Shown: positions 9,276-20,099 of the stretch, in pieces
Position numbering within the stretch: the stretch's first letter is position 1
Layout of the letters: every line of letters begins with the position of its first letter
Assembly (NCBI GenBank): GCA_963728125.1
Contig: CAVSIZ010000001.1
Span: forward strand, 1 to 64,000
Source of the DNA: CAWDCV01 sp963728125
GTDB taxonomy: Bacteria; Actinomycetota; Actinomycetes; CAWDCV01
Length of the DNA: 64,000 nucleotides
Reading direction: 5' to 3'
Notes under the pieces: model-generated
Databases searched by the model: none
The model's input: only the letters and a program-made list of their open reading frames with translations
What the model was told of the DNA's origin: nothing
Position numbers and translations under genes: made by a program

Positions 9276-10451
9276 CTAGTCGACGACGTCGATTTGCGGC
9301 ACGATGTGCACGACACCGTCCTGCCGCTGGTCCGTCAACACCCGGAACGGTCGCACCCGGTCAAGTCCGATGCCATTCCGGACCGACCGTCGGGTGCACG
9401 GCGACCGTGACGTGGTAGGTGTCTTCGGCGAGGTGACCTCTGGCAGATGGAAGCGGACGGTCCGCTTGCCCTCGAGCCTGCCGAGGTCGACGCGCAGCAA
9501 GTGGGTGTTGCGTGCCGATACGCGACCAGATCGCAGTGATTGAGCAGGGCGAGACCCACTACCCAGTCATCAACCGACTTCCTCCGCGACGACGTCGATG
9601 TCGATGGTCAGGGGATCGCCTGGCGACAGATCGTGGAAGGCTAGCCCCGCCGTTCAGTCGCACGTCGTGAAGGCGTACCGGCACGGTTTGCGGTCTCATC
9701 ATCCGTCGTCGACGTGTCGATGTAGGCGTCGCGAAAGGCGCGGATCCCTTCCACGGCAGTGCCGTCGACGACCACCCGGCCGTGGTCGAGCATGATCACG
9801 CGGTCGCACAGCGACCGCACCTGGTCGAGACCATGGGTCACGAACAGGATCGTTCGCCCATCACGCTGAAACGTCTTGATGCGCTCCATGCATTTACGCT
9901 GGAAAGGTTCGTCGCCGACGGCGAGGACCTCATCGATGAGCAAGATCTCTGGGTCGACATGCACAGCTACGGCAAATGCTAGTCGGACGTACATGCCGGA
10001 CGAGTAGAACTTCACCTGTGTGTCGATGAAGTCACTCGATACCGGAGAATTCGACGATGTCGTGGAAGTAGCGGTCGGTGCTGGCCCGGGACATGCCGAG
10101 GATTGAGGCATTGAGGTAGACGTTCTCTCGACCGGTCAGGTCGCCGTGGAAACCCGCACCCAGCTCGAGTAGCGCCGCTATTCGGCCCCGCCGGGTGACC
10201 GTCCCCGAGGTCGGCGACAAAATTCCGCCGACCAGCTTGAGCATAGTGCTCTTACCGCTGCCGTTGGCACCGATCAGTCCGACGGTGCTGCCTTCAGCGA
10301 CGTCGAAGGATACGTTGCGCAGTGCCCAGAATTCCTCGGCGTGACGACGTGACCGGCGAAAATTGACGAGCCGTTCCTTCAGCGATTTGTCACGCCGATG
10401 TTGAATCTCTTGGAAACGTCGTCGACACGGATCGCGGGAAGGGTCACTCAC
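9276..10451 (-). pseudogene. wzt: Wzt-type polysaccharide ABC exporter ATPase with C-terminal glycan-binding domain, several frameshifts
   Basis: Energises export of a lipid-linked polysaccharide with the adjacent permease. Visible pieces in order: AIRVDDVSK at the N-terminus; ALRNVSFDVAEGSTVGLIGA with Walker A GANGSGKST; LLELGAGFHGDLTGRENVYL; the signature region YSSGMYVRLAFAVA; Walker B ILLIDEVLAVGD; and H-loop LFVTHG. Past ~9700 come pieces of a beta-sandwich like the Wzt C-terminal domain (VGLALLNHCDLVAYR; LRVDLGRLEGKRTVRF). Frame changes lie near 10420, 10060, 9640 and 9400. GTG 10451 overlaps the permease stop by 4 bp. In O-antigen systems such a tail recognises capped chain ends. Confidence 0.72.
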
Positions 10452-11376
10452 AGCTCCTGCGCGAAGTTGCCCTGCGCCCGAGCGAAGACGCGCTGCGCGA
10501 TCCACAGCAGGACGGCGCTTGCCAGCGCCGACGACGAGCAGGCGCAGGGTGAGGTTGCCGTCGTAGAAGAAAGGCTGCCCCTGCGGGGTTTGCCCCGCGG
10601 GCCAGAGCGCTCGTTGATAGGCGAGCACGACGTTGGCCATGGGGTTGGCCAGGTAGATCTGGAACAGCCACGTTCAGGTCTGTTGTCACCGTCAGCTGCG
10701 TCTGGACCTTGGTCCAGTCGTAGACGATCGGCGTCATCCAGAACCACAGCAGGAGACCGACCTCGACGAGGTAGGTCACGTCGCGTAGGTACACGTTGAT
10801 GGCACCGAGCAAGCAGCCCTAGTGCCGTAGCGAACAGCACGAGTACGAGGGTGGCCAAGGGCACCAGGTACAGATCGCCGAGCGCCGGCCAGCTGCCGGT
10901 GACGATATAGGCAACGATCAGGACACCGCCCTGCAGGAGCACATTGACGAGGGCCGCCCCGACGACCGAGAAGATCAGCAGCTCGCGCGGGAAGTACACC
11001 TTCTTGACCAGACCGGCGTTGGCGACGATCGCACCGGTGCTGCCACCGACGATATCGGTGAACAGCGTCCACGCCAGCAGGCCGGTGAAGAGGTAGACAC
11101 CGAAATCTGGAATGACCCGTCCAGCTCCCAAGAAGATGCCGATGGCAACGGCGTAGACGAGGAGGTAGAGCAGCGGGCGGATAAGCGTCCACAGAAAGCC
11201 AAGCGCCGAGTCCTTGTACTTGACCTTGAGCTCTTTGCTGATCGAGGTTGCGCAGCAGCTCGCGATACGTCCCAGATCTCGCGCAGCATTCCACCAAAGC
11301 TGCCAGCCGCGCCGCCGGCAGCGTTTACCGTGACAACTTCGGAGACAGACGCCGATCGACCGGCGGCGGTAGTCAT
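10448..11376 (-). pseudogene. wzm: Wzm-type polysaccharide ABC exporter permease, several frameshifts
   Basis: Six-helix ABC-2 family membrane partner of the Wzt-like ATPase. Reads from ATG 11376 (MTTAAGRSASVSE); after ~40 residues the frame changes to one with ELKVKYKDSALGFLWTLIRP, the hallmark amphipathic entry of Wzm/TagG permeases. Hydrophobic segments follow (LLYLLVYAVAIGIFLGAG, YLFTGLLAWTLFTDI), then INVYLRDVTYLVEVGLLLWF and MTPIVYDW in another frame, and NPMANVVLAYQRALW. The conserved order shows a complete gene disturbed by at least four single-base shifts (near 11250, 10820, 10670 and 10530). Confidence 0.72.
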
Positions 11377-11492
11377 GTGGGAAGGAACCTCGCTCGGCAT
11401 ACTGTCTCGGGCGCGTGCCAGTATCGCACAGGCGATCGAACGGCCGACGCGCACGCACGTGCAGTCACCCCCGGGACCAGTGCGGCGATCCC

Positions 11493-12535
11493 ATGGAGCC
11501 GGGAACGGAGCACGAGCACGTGGACGTCCTCGTTTGCGGAGCACAGGTGCCCTTCACGTCAGGCGGCGCGGAGCTGCACCAGGAGAACCTCGTCGACGGC
11601 GCTGCACGAACGCGGCCATCAAGCCGAGCTCGTCCGGCTGCCCGTGGCGTGGGAGAAGGGCCGCGTCTTCGACGCCGCGCTGGCGTGGCGCCTGGTGCCC
11701 ATGGACGCCGACCTGGTTATCGCCACGAACTTTCCGTCCTACTACGTCCGGCATCCTCGCAAGGTCGTCTGGCTGTTCCACCAGCATCGCGGCGCCTACG
11801 AGCTGGCCGATGAGGACTGGTCCGACATCGGGACGGACGACGTCTCGCTCGAGGTGCAGCGCATGCTGGCGGAGTGGGACGCGCGGGCGTTCGGCGAGGC
11901 GCGAGCGCCTCTTCGCCACCTCGCACACCGTTGCCGATCGGCTGGCACGCTTCAATGGCCTGACGCTCAGCCGCTCTACCACCCGCCGCCCCTGCACGAC
12001 CGGCTGTCGCACCGGGCCCGTTCGGCGACTACGTCTTCTGCCCCACTCGGCTGGAGCGAAACAAGCGCCCGCACGTGGTCGATGCCGGCGGCGCACTCCT
12101 CGTCCGGGGTCCGCGCGGTCAGTCGGCGGGACGCGGCAGGACTGCGGGACGAGCTCGCAGCCCGGGCCGCGGCCGCCGGTCTCGGAACGGGTCGACCTGC
12201 TCGGATTCGTCTCCGACGACGCAGCTGATCGAGCTCTACGCCAACGCGCTCGGCAGTCGTCTATGCGCCCCACGACGAGGACTACGGCTACGTGACCTTG
12301 CAGGCGTTCCTCGCAGGCAAGCCGGTGATCACCGCACGGACGCCGGCGGCGTCCTCGAGTTCGTCGAGGACGGCGTCACCGGCTTCGTCACCGATGGCTC
12401 ACCCGAGTCGTTCGGCAAGGCCGCCGACCGTCTCGCCGAGGACCCGGAGCTCGCCCAGCGGATGGGCGAGGAAGGGCGAGCCAGGATTCAGGGATGGACC
12501 TGGTCGGAGGTCGTCGCCACGCTCTGGAGCGATGA
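11493..12535 (+). pseudogene. GT4-family glycosyltransferase, several frameshifts
   Basis: Start ATG 11493 or GTG 11520 (VDVLVCGAQVPFTSGGAELH). The GGAELH loop and later YVRHPRKVVWLFHQHRGAY, LFATSHTVADRLARF, VDLLGFVSDDA and VYAPHDEDYGYVTLQAFLAGKP identify a GT-B enzyme of the GT4 type, ~345 aa if repaired. Frames change near 11600, 11900, 12010, 12220 and 12340. It probably ended at a TGA overlapping the ATG at 12532. It runs opposite to the exporter, with ~115 bp between the two starts. Confidence 0.6.
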
Positions 12536-13417
12536 TGGCCGCCGACCCACGTCTCGGCTTGCTCCTCGGCGTCACGCCGCCGAGAAGAACTGGTCATGCT
12601 GTGCTCGAGCTGGCGCACTGGGTGCCCGTCGGGGACGGGCGCGACGGGGACTATGACGTGTTCCTCTGGCGCCAAGTGATCCCACCCATCCGGGCGCACG
12701 GCCGCACATCCTGTGGGCCGACGACCGTCGGGCGGTCGCGGCACACGGCGACCGGGCGCTGCTCGTCGTCACCTCGGAGCCCGCCGTGGAACAGTTCGCC
12801 ACTAGTCGCGCCGGCCCGTCCGTCTCGTCCGCCTCGTCCGACACCGGACGCGAGGCCAGGCCGATTGCACCATTCGTGCGAGCACGGTTCGCGCGGCCCG
12901 CGGCCTGCCTGAGCATGCGATCGCCGCACACCGCGAGTGGGTGGACTTGGGCCGATGAGCCGTCGAGAACGGACTGGCAGACACAGCGTCGCCGTAGCGG
13001 CCGCAGTCGACGGTCACCGACGCCACCGAGGCGGTACGCGCGCTGGCGTGGCAGGCCCCCATCGTCACATCACCCGCCTGCGCCGAGCTCGTGGGCATGG
13101 TCGACGATGTGCACTGCGTCGTCGGCGCGACGGCGTAACGAGCAACAGCCGCGGACTGGCTCGCGCGAGATCAGCGAACGGCCTCGCGCCTGAGTTGGCA
13201 GGGACGTCTTCTCTACGAAAGGCGGCACTCGTGGCAAGTCTGCACCGAGGACGTGCTGGGAGTCATCGGTGTGCTCGGCACCTGGTCGCCCTCGACAGTG
13301 ATGGTGCGCCTTGGTGACCTCGGAACGCCACCGACGGCTCCGCTGGTCAGGCGCGTGACCACAGCCATGGCTCCTATCGTCCAGCCCGCCCTCGTCCCCG
13401 TCGGAGACGCATCATGA
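12532..13417 (+). pseudogene. Probable second glycosyltransferase, heavily frameshifted
   Basis: No frame is long, but readable pieces follow the order of a GT-B glycosyltransferase: LGLLLGVTPPRRTGHAVLEL, DYDVFLWRQVIPPI, HILWADDRRAVAAHGDRALL, LPEHAIAAHREWVDLG, AVRALAWQAPIVTSPACAEL, TAADWLARDQRTASRLSW and LLYERRHSWQVCTEDVLGVI. The ALAWQAPIVTSPACAEL piece resembles the donor-site Glu-loop region and the RHSW piece the C-terminal helix. The final frame stops at 13417 and overlaps the next ATG by 4 bp. Family assignment is tentative. Confidence 0.45.
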
Positions 13418-14717
13418 CCCCTGCCCGACCCTGCCAGTTCCGAACGGACTGCCCTGCTTCCCGGACGCCCGACGGGCCACTGCCCGAGTGGGAACGACCA
13501 CCGCACCTGCCCCACATCCAGGAGGAGTCCTCGACGCCGTGTCCTGCAATCGGCCGCTGGCCGGCGGGCCGTCTCGGTAGCGCGGCGAACCACTCGACGT
13601 CTGCTGGCTCCCGAGCTAGCCGCGGCCCAGGACTGGACCGATTCCCTGTCTGTCGAGCTGTCGGAGCTGCGTCGCATGATGGCGGCAGCAGCGGGCGCCC
13701 AGGTGTCGTATGCGTCGACAGCCGCCCAGACCGAGGCGAACCGGGTCAACTTGGAGTTGCTCAAGGCGGAGGTTCGAGCGCTAGAGAAGACACTGCTCGA
13801 ACTCGGTATGGCCTTAGCGCCCGCCACCGGTCTGGAAGGCGCGGGCGTGCGCTTTGCTGAGCTAAGAGAACAGGTCAACGCGGTCTCTCGCCGCTTGCGC
13901 TTACTTGATCGGGCTGTCTCGTCCCCCGAGCAGCCCCTCACGACACTTCCCTCGGCTGACAAAACGGACATGTCGACAGAGACTGTCGAGGGTCAATTCC
14001 AGTGCCGACGACCCGATGTCGCTTCTGTTCGATTACGTCGCGTTCGAACGACGGTTCCGAGGGGACCCGGACCAGATCCTGCAAACCCAGTCCGAGCGAT
14101 ATGTCGATGTCCTGTCGGGCCACGACCCTGTGGTAGATCTGGGCTGCGGACGCGGTGAACTTGCGGCGGTGCTCTCGGACCGCGGCGTGCACGTCATAGG
14201 GATCGAACCTGACGCTGGCATGGCCGCCGAAGCGCGAAGTCGAGACCTCGACATCCGCGTCACCGACGCAGTGACCTTCCTGAAGTCGTGCCCAGACAAC
14301 TCCCTCGGGGCCATCTTCAGCGCGCATGTCGCCGAACACGTGCCGTTCGAGGACCTGCTTCGCATCGTCAATTTGTCCTTGGCGAAGCTGAAGCCCGGCG
14401 GTCTGTTCATTGCCGAGACACCCAATCCCGCCACGCTCGTTGTGCTGGGTAACTCCTTCATCCTCGACCCCACGCACCTGAGGCCGATCCACCCATCGCT
14501 GTTCGCCTTCGTGTGCGAGACGGCCGGTTTCCGGGACGTCCGCCTGGATTTCTATGCTCCCGCGAGCGGCTACCACATCGCTCCAGTCGAAGGCGCAGGG
14601 CTGGAGCAGCTCAACAGCGACCTGCAGCGCCTCAACAGCGTGCTGTTCGGCGCTCAGGAGTACGCCGTCCGAGCGAAGAAGGCGCATGCGGACGATAGCG
14701 ACTCAGCTTCCGCCTGA
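13414..14717 (+). CDS. Coiled-coil methyltransferase, two frameshifts
   Basis: ATG 13414 overlaps the upstream stop (ATGA). After a frame change near 13530 a coiled coil is read (LLAPELAAAQDWTDSLSVEL onward, to SRRLRLLDRAV at ~13915). A second shift near 14000 leads into a complete methyltransferase domain: SLLFDYVAFERRFRG, VVDLGCGRGELAAVL (motif I), FSAHVAEHVPFEDL, LKPGGLFIAETPNP and LRPIHPSLFAFVCE. Coiled coil plus methyltransferase recalls chain-terminating enzymes of ABC-exported polysaccharides such as WbdD, although the domain order is reversed here. It may cap the glycan recognised by the Wzt tail. It overlaps the convergent glycosyltransferase by 15 bp. Confidence 0.7.
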
Positions 14718-15830
14718 GGCACGTCGGTATGCCTCGACATGCCTGCGCGCGCTTCCGCTCCAGGTGAAGCTCGCCGCGTACTGCCGGCTGGACGCATTGT
14801 CTGTGCGCGTTTTCCCGGACACCTCCACAATGGCGTCCGCCCAGGCGTCTACGTCCAAGCTCGGCAGGAGGGTGGCGTGCCCCCCAGCGACTTCGCGATG
14901 GACGGCAATATCGCTGGCGAGGACGCGCCGGCCGGCGGCGAGCGCCTCGAGCAGTGGCAGGTCGAAGCCTTCGTAGCGCGACGGAGCGCAGGCTGCCGTC
15001 GCACCAGCCACTGCGGATCGAAGATCGGCGTCGGAGAGGTAGCCACCGAGCACGACGTGAGCGCGATCCGGCGGAGAGCCGGACCAGCGATCTCCCCAGC
15101 CCGCGGGCCCGACCAGCACGAGCTGGGGTACGTCCGAACTCTCGGCCCGCGCCTTGCCGTGGGCGTCGAGCAGGGTGCGAAGGTTCTTGCGGGGCTCCAG
15201 GTTCCCGACGAAGAGCAGGTAGCGCGGCGGCAGCCCCAACCGCTGCAGATCCGCGTTGCTCGGCGGCTGCGCTTCCAACCACACCGGATCCACGCCGTGA
15301 TGCGCGACCACCACACGATCGGCGGCTAAGCCGTACTCGTCGATCACCTCGTCGCGCACAGCCTCGCTCACGACGACGACACACTCGCTACGCGCGACGG
15401 CCTTCGGGACCAGTCGCCGATACGCCGCCACCTCGGGCCGGGTGGTGTCGGCATGGTGAAGGAACGCGAGGTCGTGCACGGTGACCACGCCCGCCGTCGA
15501 CCGCAGCGCGGGCGGTAGCACGAAGTTGGTGCCGTGGAACACGTCGACGCGGCCCGTCAGCACCTCGACGGGAGGAAACGGCATCCGTTTCCACGCGTGG
15601 TGAAGCACGCGACCTGGCACGCGCAGCGGGGCTGTCCGGGCGCCAGCAGGCAGCCGGACATCGGTGGGCACCGTGCCACGAACGCTGTAGAAGGTCAGCG
15701 TGGTCGAGTCGGGCACGTCGGCGGGGTCGCTTTCGGCGAGCTCGGTGAGCCCATCCAGCAGTCCCGTCACGTACCTGCCCACACCGCTGCGCTCGCCCAG
15801 CAGCGGCGTCGCATCCATGCCGAGCCTCAT
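14703..15830 (-). CDS. GT4-family glycosyltransferase (mannosyltransferase-like)
   Basis: 375 aa, intact. Begins MRLGMDATPLLGERSGVGRY, the acceptor-site G-x-G-R-Y pattern of a mannosyl/rhamnosyl GT4 subgroup also seen in the three neighbouring genes. Later motifs: FVGNLEPRKNLRTLLDA (donor domain start) and PSRYEGFDLPLLEALAAGRR (E-x7-E type donor loop). ATG 15830 overlaps the upstream stop by 4 bp, so it belongs to one operon running from 23.2 to 14.7 kb. Confidence 0.87.
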   Translation of the reverse strand: MRLGMDATPLLGERSGVGRYVTGLLDGLTELAESDPADVPDSTTLTFYSVRGTVPTDVRLPAGARTAPLRVPGRVLHHAWKRMPFPPVEVLTGRVDVFHGTNFVLPPALRSTAGVVTVHDLAFLHHADTTRPEVAAYRRLVPKAVARSECVVVVSEAVRDEVIDEYGLAADRVVVAHHGVDPVWLEAQPPSNADLQRLGLPPRYLLFVGNLEPRKNLRTLLDAHGKARAESSDVPQLVLVGPAGWGDRWSGSPPDRAHVVLGGYLSDADLRSAVAGATAACAPSRYEGFDLPLLEALAAGRRVLASDIAVHREVAGGHATLLPSLDVDAWADAIVEVSGKTRTDNASSRQYAASFTWSGSARRHVEAYRRASGGS

Positions 15831-16960
15831 TCGGGGGCAACCGCCCGTGCCCAGATGGCTAAATGTGCGTCGGCGCTGGCCTCCCACGTGAACTCCCTCG
15901 AGCGCACGTGCGCAGCGGCCCCGAGGTCGCGCCGTCGCTCCTCATCGTCGAACAGCACATTGAGGCCGGCGGTGAGCGATTCGACGTCAGGCTCGGCGTA
16001 GAGGACCGCATCGCCGCCGACCTCGGGCAGGCTGAGCCGATGCGTCGTCAGGATGGGGGCACCACAGGCCATAGCTTCGAGGACGGGCAGCCCGAAGCCC
16101 TCTCCGAAGCTCGGGTACGCGACGACGAGGGCACCACCGAGGAAACCGCGCAAGTCCTGGTAGCGCAGGTAGCCCGGACGTACCACCCGCAGATGTAGCG
16201 GCACCTCGGCGATCGCTTGGTCGACGGCATCGTCCCAACCCGGCCCGCCGGCGAGGACCAGTGCGGGAGGATTTTCTCGATCTCGCGCGGCCTCCATCCA
16301 GGCACGAACGAGGCCGGGCACATTGTGACGAGGTTCGAGCGCACCGAGGAAGGCGACATAGGGCCGACCGTGCAGGCCCAGGCGGTTGGCCACCTTGCGT
16401 GTTTCCTGCTCCGACGGGGGATGGAAGGTCTCGACGTCGACGCCGTGATAGGCGACATCGAGACGGGTCGCATCGGCGTCGAGCAGCCGCACGAGCTCAT
16501 TGCGCGTGGCCTTGGACGGGACGATGCAGCGAGCGGAACGGCGCAGTGAAGTTCGCGTTGCCGAACGCAGGAACGTGCCGCGCACGGACGGCAGGAACTC
16601 CGGCTGGCTGAACATGGTGGCGTCGTGAACCGTGACGACGACCGGTCGACCGGCGGCAATCGGCATCGTGTACGCCGGGCAGTGGATCAGGTCGGCTTTC
16701 ACCTGCTCGGCGACGAGGGGCAAACCCGTCTGTTCCCAAGCAAGCCGCGCCGATCGATGGGCGATTGCTCCGGGTCCGGCCACCACGTTGGCATTCGGCG
16801 CGAGCTGACGGTAGCGCTCCGCGTCGAGCCGCTGACAGACCAGGGAGAGCTCGGCCTCCGTACGAGCGAGCGCGCCGACGAGCCCATCGACGTACCTCCC
16901 CACACCGCCGCGGTCAGCCGGCACCGCAGTGGCGTCAAGGAGTACTGAAAACGCTGCCAT
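15827..16960 (-). CDS. GT4-family glycosyltransferase (mannosyltransferase-like)
   Basis: 377 aa, intact GT-B enzyme. N-terminus FSVLLDATAVPADRGGVGRY; HDATMFSQPEF in the acceptor domain; VAFLGALEPRHNVPGLVRAW opens the donor domain; YPSFGEGFGLPVLEAMACGA is the nucleotide-sugar-binding Glu motif. It is clearly paralogous to the genes at 18899-20049 and 14703-15830, so the cluster grew partly by duplication. GDP-mannose or GDP-D-rhamnose is the likely donor, given manB, gmd and rmd beside it; that is inference. Confidence 0.87.
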   Translation of the reverse strand: MAAFSVLLDATAVPADRGGVGRYVDGLVGALARTEAELSLVCQRLDAERYRQLAPNANVVAGPGAIAHRSARLAWEQTGLPLVAEQVKADLIHCPAYTMPIAAGRPVVVTVHDATMFSQPEFLPSVRGTFLRSATRTSLRRSARCIVPSKATRNELVRLLDADATRLDVAYHGVDVETFHPPSEQETRKVANRLGLHGRPYVAFLGALEPRHNVPGLVRAWMEAARDRENPPALVLAGGPGWDDAVDQAIAEVPLHLRVVRPGYLRYQDLRGFLGGALVVAYPSFGEGFGLPVLEAMACGAPILTTHRLSLPEVGGDAVLYAEPDVESLTAGLNVLFDDEERRRDLGAAAHVRSREFTWEASADAHLAIWARAVAPE

Positions 16961-16978
16961 TGTCGGTCACCCTACGGG

Positions 16979-18052
16979 TCAGCCCTCGTCACTGGTGAGG
17001 CGAATCGCCTTGTCGGTCAGCACGGCATCGGTCCAGATCCGGGTGTTGGGAGCCAGCTCGCAATCCGATCCCACCCGGGCTCCGTCTCCGACTACTGCTC
17101 GATCAACGACCGTCCGCCGACCGATACGGGCCGAAGCCCCGATAACAGACTCGAGCACGACGGCTCCGGCTGCGACGATTGCCCCGTCCTGGAGGACGGA
17201 TCCGTCGACGACGGCGCCCTCCTCCACGATCGCGTTCTGTCCCACCACCGAGCCTCCGCGCACTGCGGCCGTGGGATGCACTCGGGCACCGGGCAACTCG
17301 ATGCGTTCACCCGGCGACCCTGGGAGTGCGGGAGACGCCACACGTCCCAGCACCAGGTCACGCGATCCGCGGACGAACGCGTGGGGAGTACCCAGGTCGA
17401 GCCAGTAGGCCGTGTCGACGAAGCCAATCACCGACGCGCCGTCGGCGAGGAGTTCGGGAAACGTCTGCCGCTCGACGCTGACGATCTCACCAAAGGGAAT
17501 CGTGTCGATGACCGAACGGCGGAAGACATAGCAGCCGGCGTTGATCCGGTTCGTCACCGGCTGCGGCATCTTCTCGAGGAACGCTGTCACACGTCCGTGC
17601 TCGTCCACGGGGACGCAGCCGAACGCTCGCGCATCCTCGACTTCGGTGAGGTAGAGGGTGACGTCCGCGTCGGCCTCACGGTGCCGCTCGATCTGGGCGG
17701 TCAGGTCGTGACCGGACAACACGTCACCGTTGAAGACCAGAACGGGATCGTCGGGTTTGCTGAAGAGGCGGTCGGCAACGTTGCGGATTGCGCCGCCGGT
17801 TCCAAGCGGAACATCCTCCGTGACGTACTCGACCTCGAGACCCAGCCGAGCGCCATCACCGAGCCATTCGGTGAAGACCTCAGCCTTGTACGACGTGGCG
17901 AGGATCACCCGATCAATGCCAGCGGCGCGCGCCTGCGCCAGCTGATGGGCGATGAAGGGAACGCCGCCGACTGGCAGCATCGGCTTGGGGGTGTTCACGG
18001 TGAGCGGACGCAGGCGGGTGCCCTTGCCGCCGACCAGGAGGATGGCCTCCAT
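16979..18052 (-). CDS. manB: Mannose-1-phosphate guanylyltransferase (GDP-mannose synthesis)
   Basis: 357 aa. N-terminal nucleotidyltransferase: MEAILLVGGKGTRLRPLT with the pyrophosphorylase loop, TPKPMLPVGGVPFI, FNGDVLSG and the sugar-site EKMPQPVTNRINAG. The C-terminal ~100 residues are hexapeptide repeats of a left-handed beta-helix (VVGQNAIVEEGAVVDGSVLQ). Length and architecture match actinobacterial ManB (Rv3264c type), which makes GDP-mannose for glycolipids and wall glycans. It lies 3 bp after wbbL, the same pairing as in mycobacteria, and feeds the Gmd/Rmd enzymes encoded at 21.2-23.2 kb. Confidence 0.9.
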   Translation of the reverse strand: MEAILLVGGKGTRLRPLTVNTPKPMLPVGGVPFIAHQLAQARAAGIDRVILATSYKAEVFTEWLGDGARLGLEVEYVTEDVPLGTGGAIRNVADRLFSKPDDPVLVFNGDVLSGHDLTAQIERHREADADVTLYLTEVEDARAFGCVPVDEHGRVTAFLEKMPQPVTNRINAGCYVFRRSVIDTIPFGEIVSVERQTFPELLADGASVIGFVDTAYWLDLGTPHAFVRGSRDLVLGRVASPALPGSPGERIELPGARVHPTAAVRGGSVVGQNAIVEEGAVVDGSVLQDGAIVAAGAVVLESVIGASARIGRRTVVDRAVVGDGARVGSDCELAPNTRIWTDAVLTDKAIRLTSDEG

Positions 18053-18055
18053 GAC

Positions 18056-18902
18056 TCAGCTCGGAACCTCTCGCGGAAAGTCGTCGGGACAGGAGTTGGT
18101 AGCGCAGCGCAAGCCCGCCCTCGCCAGCCACGTCACCGGCGGGCGGTATCGCGACGAGAGATACCGGTAGGCACTGTCGTGATGCGCCTTGAGCATCCGA
18201 CGAGGTTGTCGTCCGGTGGCCGTTCCGCCGATGTGGGTCACCGATGCCGTCGGAACCCACATGCACGACCAGCCGTGCTTGGCGAGGCGGTCGCACAGGT
18301 CGACGTCCTCGAAGTACATGAAGTACCCCGGGTCGAAGCCCGCCGACGTCCTCGAAGGCAGATCGACGCACGAGCAGGCACGAGCCGGACAGCCATCCGG
18401 CTTCCCGCTCTCGGACGTCCTCGCGATCTCGCCGATAGGCCGCGGACCACGGGTTCCCCGGCCAGACGGACGCCAGCACTCCGTGCCCGATGCCGGTGCG
18501 CAGCGACGGCAGCGCCCGAGCACTGGGATAGAGCCGGCCGTCGGGCTCGCAGATCATCGGCCCGAGGGCCCCAGACAGAACGTGTCGATCGGCGGCGTCG
18601 AGCAAGAGGTCGACGCACTTCGGAGCAAGGAGCAGGTCGGGGTTGCAGATGAGCAGGTACGGCGCTTGGGCATCTGCGGCGCCGAGATTGGCAGCGGCGC
18701 CGTACCCGAGATTGCCTCCGGTGCGCAGCAACCGCACGCCGTCACGCTGAGCCGCTCGTTCAGGTGCGCCGTCGGTGGAGCCGTTGTCTGCGAGGACGAC
18801 CTCGTACGGCACGCTGCACGCATCGGGGAGGGAGTCGAGCAAGTGATCAAGAAGCTCACCCGGAGAGTAGGTGACAGCGATGACGCGCACAGTTGGAGTC
18901 AC
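18056..18902 (-). CDS. wbbL: WbbL-type rhamnosyltransferase, one frameshift
   Basis: GT2 (GT-A) enzyme; the mycobacterial counterpart adds rhamnose to GlcNAc-PP-decaprenol to form the arabinogalactan linker. Start GTG 18902 (VTPTVRVIAVTY). Motifs: VVLADNGSTDGAPERA, LGYGAAANLGA, LLICNPDLLL (metal DxD-like) and REAGWLSGSCLLVRR. Near 18340 the frame shifts: FEDVGG is followed by out-of-frame sequence, while FDPGYFMYFEDVDLCDRLAK and the true end (DDFPREVPS) lie in the other frame with a stop at 18056. One extra base after GGG explains it. Left unrepaired, the first frame would run into manB. Confidence 0.82.
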
Positions 18903-20049
18903 GACCGATCCCCCGCGACCTTCTCAAATGCGAGGTAGTGGCGCTCGGCGCAAGCCCGCCACGTGAAGTCGGCGGCTCGCTCGCGAGCGAGCTCCCCCAG
19001 GCGGTGACGCAGTCCGTCATCGTTCAACAGATCGGACAGGCCCAGCTCCGATCGAGTCCGCATCGGGCTCGGTGTAGGCCACCGCTTCGCCGCCCACCTC
19101 CGGGAGGGCCAGCCGAGGAGTGGTGAGCACCGTGGCGCCGCAGGCCATGGCCTCGAGCACGGGGAGACCAAAGCCTTCGCCGAGGGCCGGATAGGCGACG
19201 ACCTCGGCACCGCCGAGCAGGGCGGGCAGATCGTTCAGCGGCAGGTAACCGGGACGGAGCACCTCGACGCCCGATGGAACGGTGTGTGCTGCCGCATCCA
19301 CCTGCTCGTCCCATCCTCGGCCCCCGGCGAGCACGAGCACCGGCGGATCGGGGCGGTCGCGAACGGCCTGCACGAATCCCCGAATCAGGTTGGGGACGTT
19401 CTTGCGTGGTTCCAGCGTGCCGAGGAACGCCACCCACGAGCGGCCGAGCCAGGCCGAGCGACTGAGCGAAGCGCTCGATATCGAGCTGCGAGGGCGGATG
19501 GAAGATCGCCGGATCCACTCCGTGGTGAGCCACGACAGTGGTCGGAACTCGCCGAAGGACTCGTGCGAGCTCCCTGCGCGTCGCGTCCGACGGAACAACG
19601 ATGGCCGCCGCCCGACGTGCCGCGAGCCGTGTCCAGGTACGGAAGAACCGTGCCTTCACCGGCAGATGCACGTCCGGAGAGGTGAAGAAGGTGGCGTCGT
19701 GCACGGTCACGACGACGGGGCAGCCGCCGGCGAGGGGCGCGGCAAGGGGAAAGGTGTAGTGCGGTGAGTGAAGGACGTCCGCACGAACGCGCCGAGCCAG
19801 CACGGGTAGGCCGATCTGCTCCCACGCCAGGCGCTGGGGTCGCGGCCCGCCGGCTCCAGCGGAGGCGACCACGGTTGCATCGGGACCGAGGACAGCAAAG
19901 CCCTCGGCATCCCGAGGCTGGCAGGCGATCACCAGCCGGTCGGACAGTCCGGCGTCCCGGTAGCCGCTGACCAGCCCATCGACGTAACGACCGACGCCGC
20001 CGCGGTCGCCCGGTAGAGCGGTGGCGTCGAGCAAGACACGTACGGGCAT
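18899..20049 (-). CDS. GT4-family glycosyltransferase, two frameshifts
   Basis: About 383 aa when joined. The N-terminal frame reads VRVLLDATALPGDRGGVGRY to FAQSLGLARP. Near 19460 it shifts to WVAFLGTLEPRKNVPNLIRG through YPALGEGFGLPVLEAMACGA to EAVAYTEPDADS. Near 19050 it shifts again to LSDLLNDDGLRHRLGELARE and the stop at 18899. It is a close paralogue of the intact gene at 15827-16960, whose uninterrupted frame confirms where the joins should be. Its stop overlaps the wbbL GTG by 4 bp. Confidence 0.78.
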
Positions 20050-20099
20050 GGCGGCGCCAGCGTACGCGCTCGTGCTTCACCTACGTCGACAGCTTCGCT

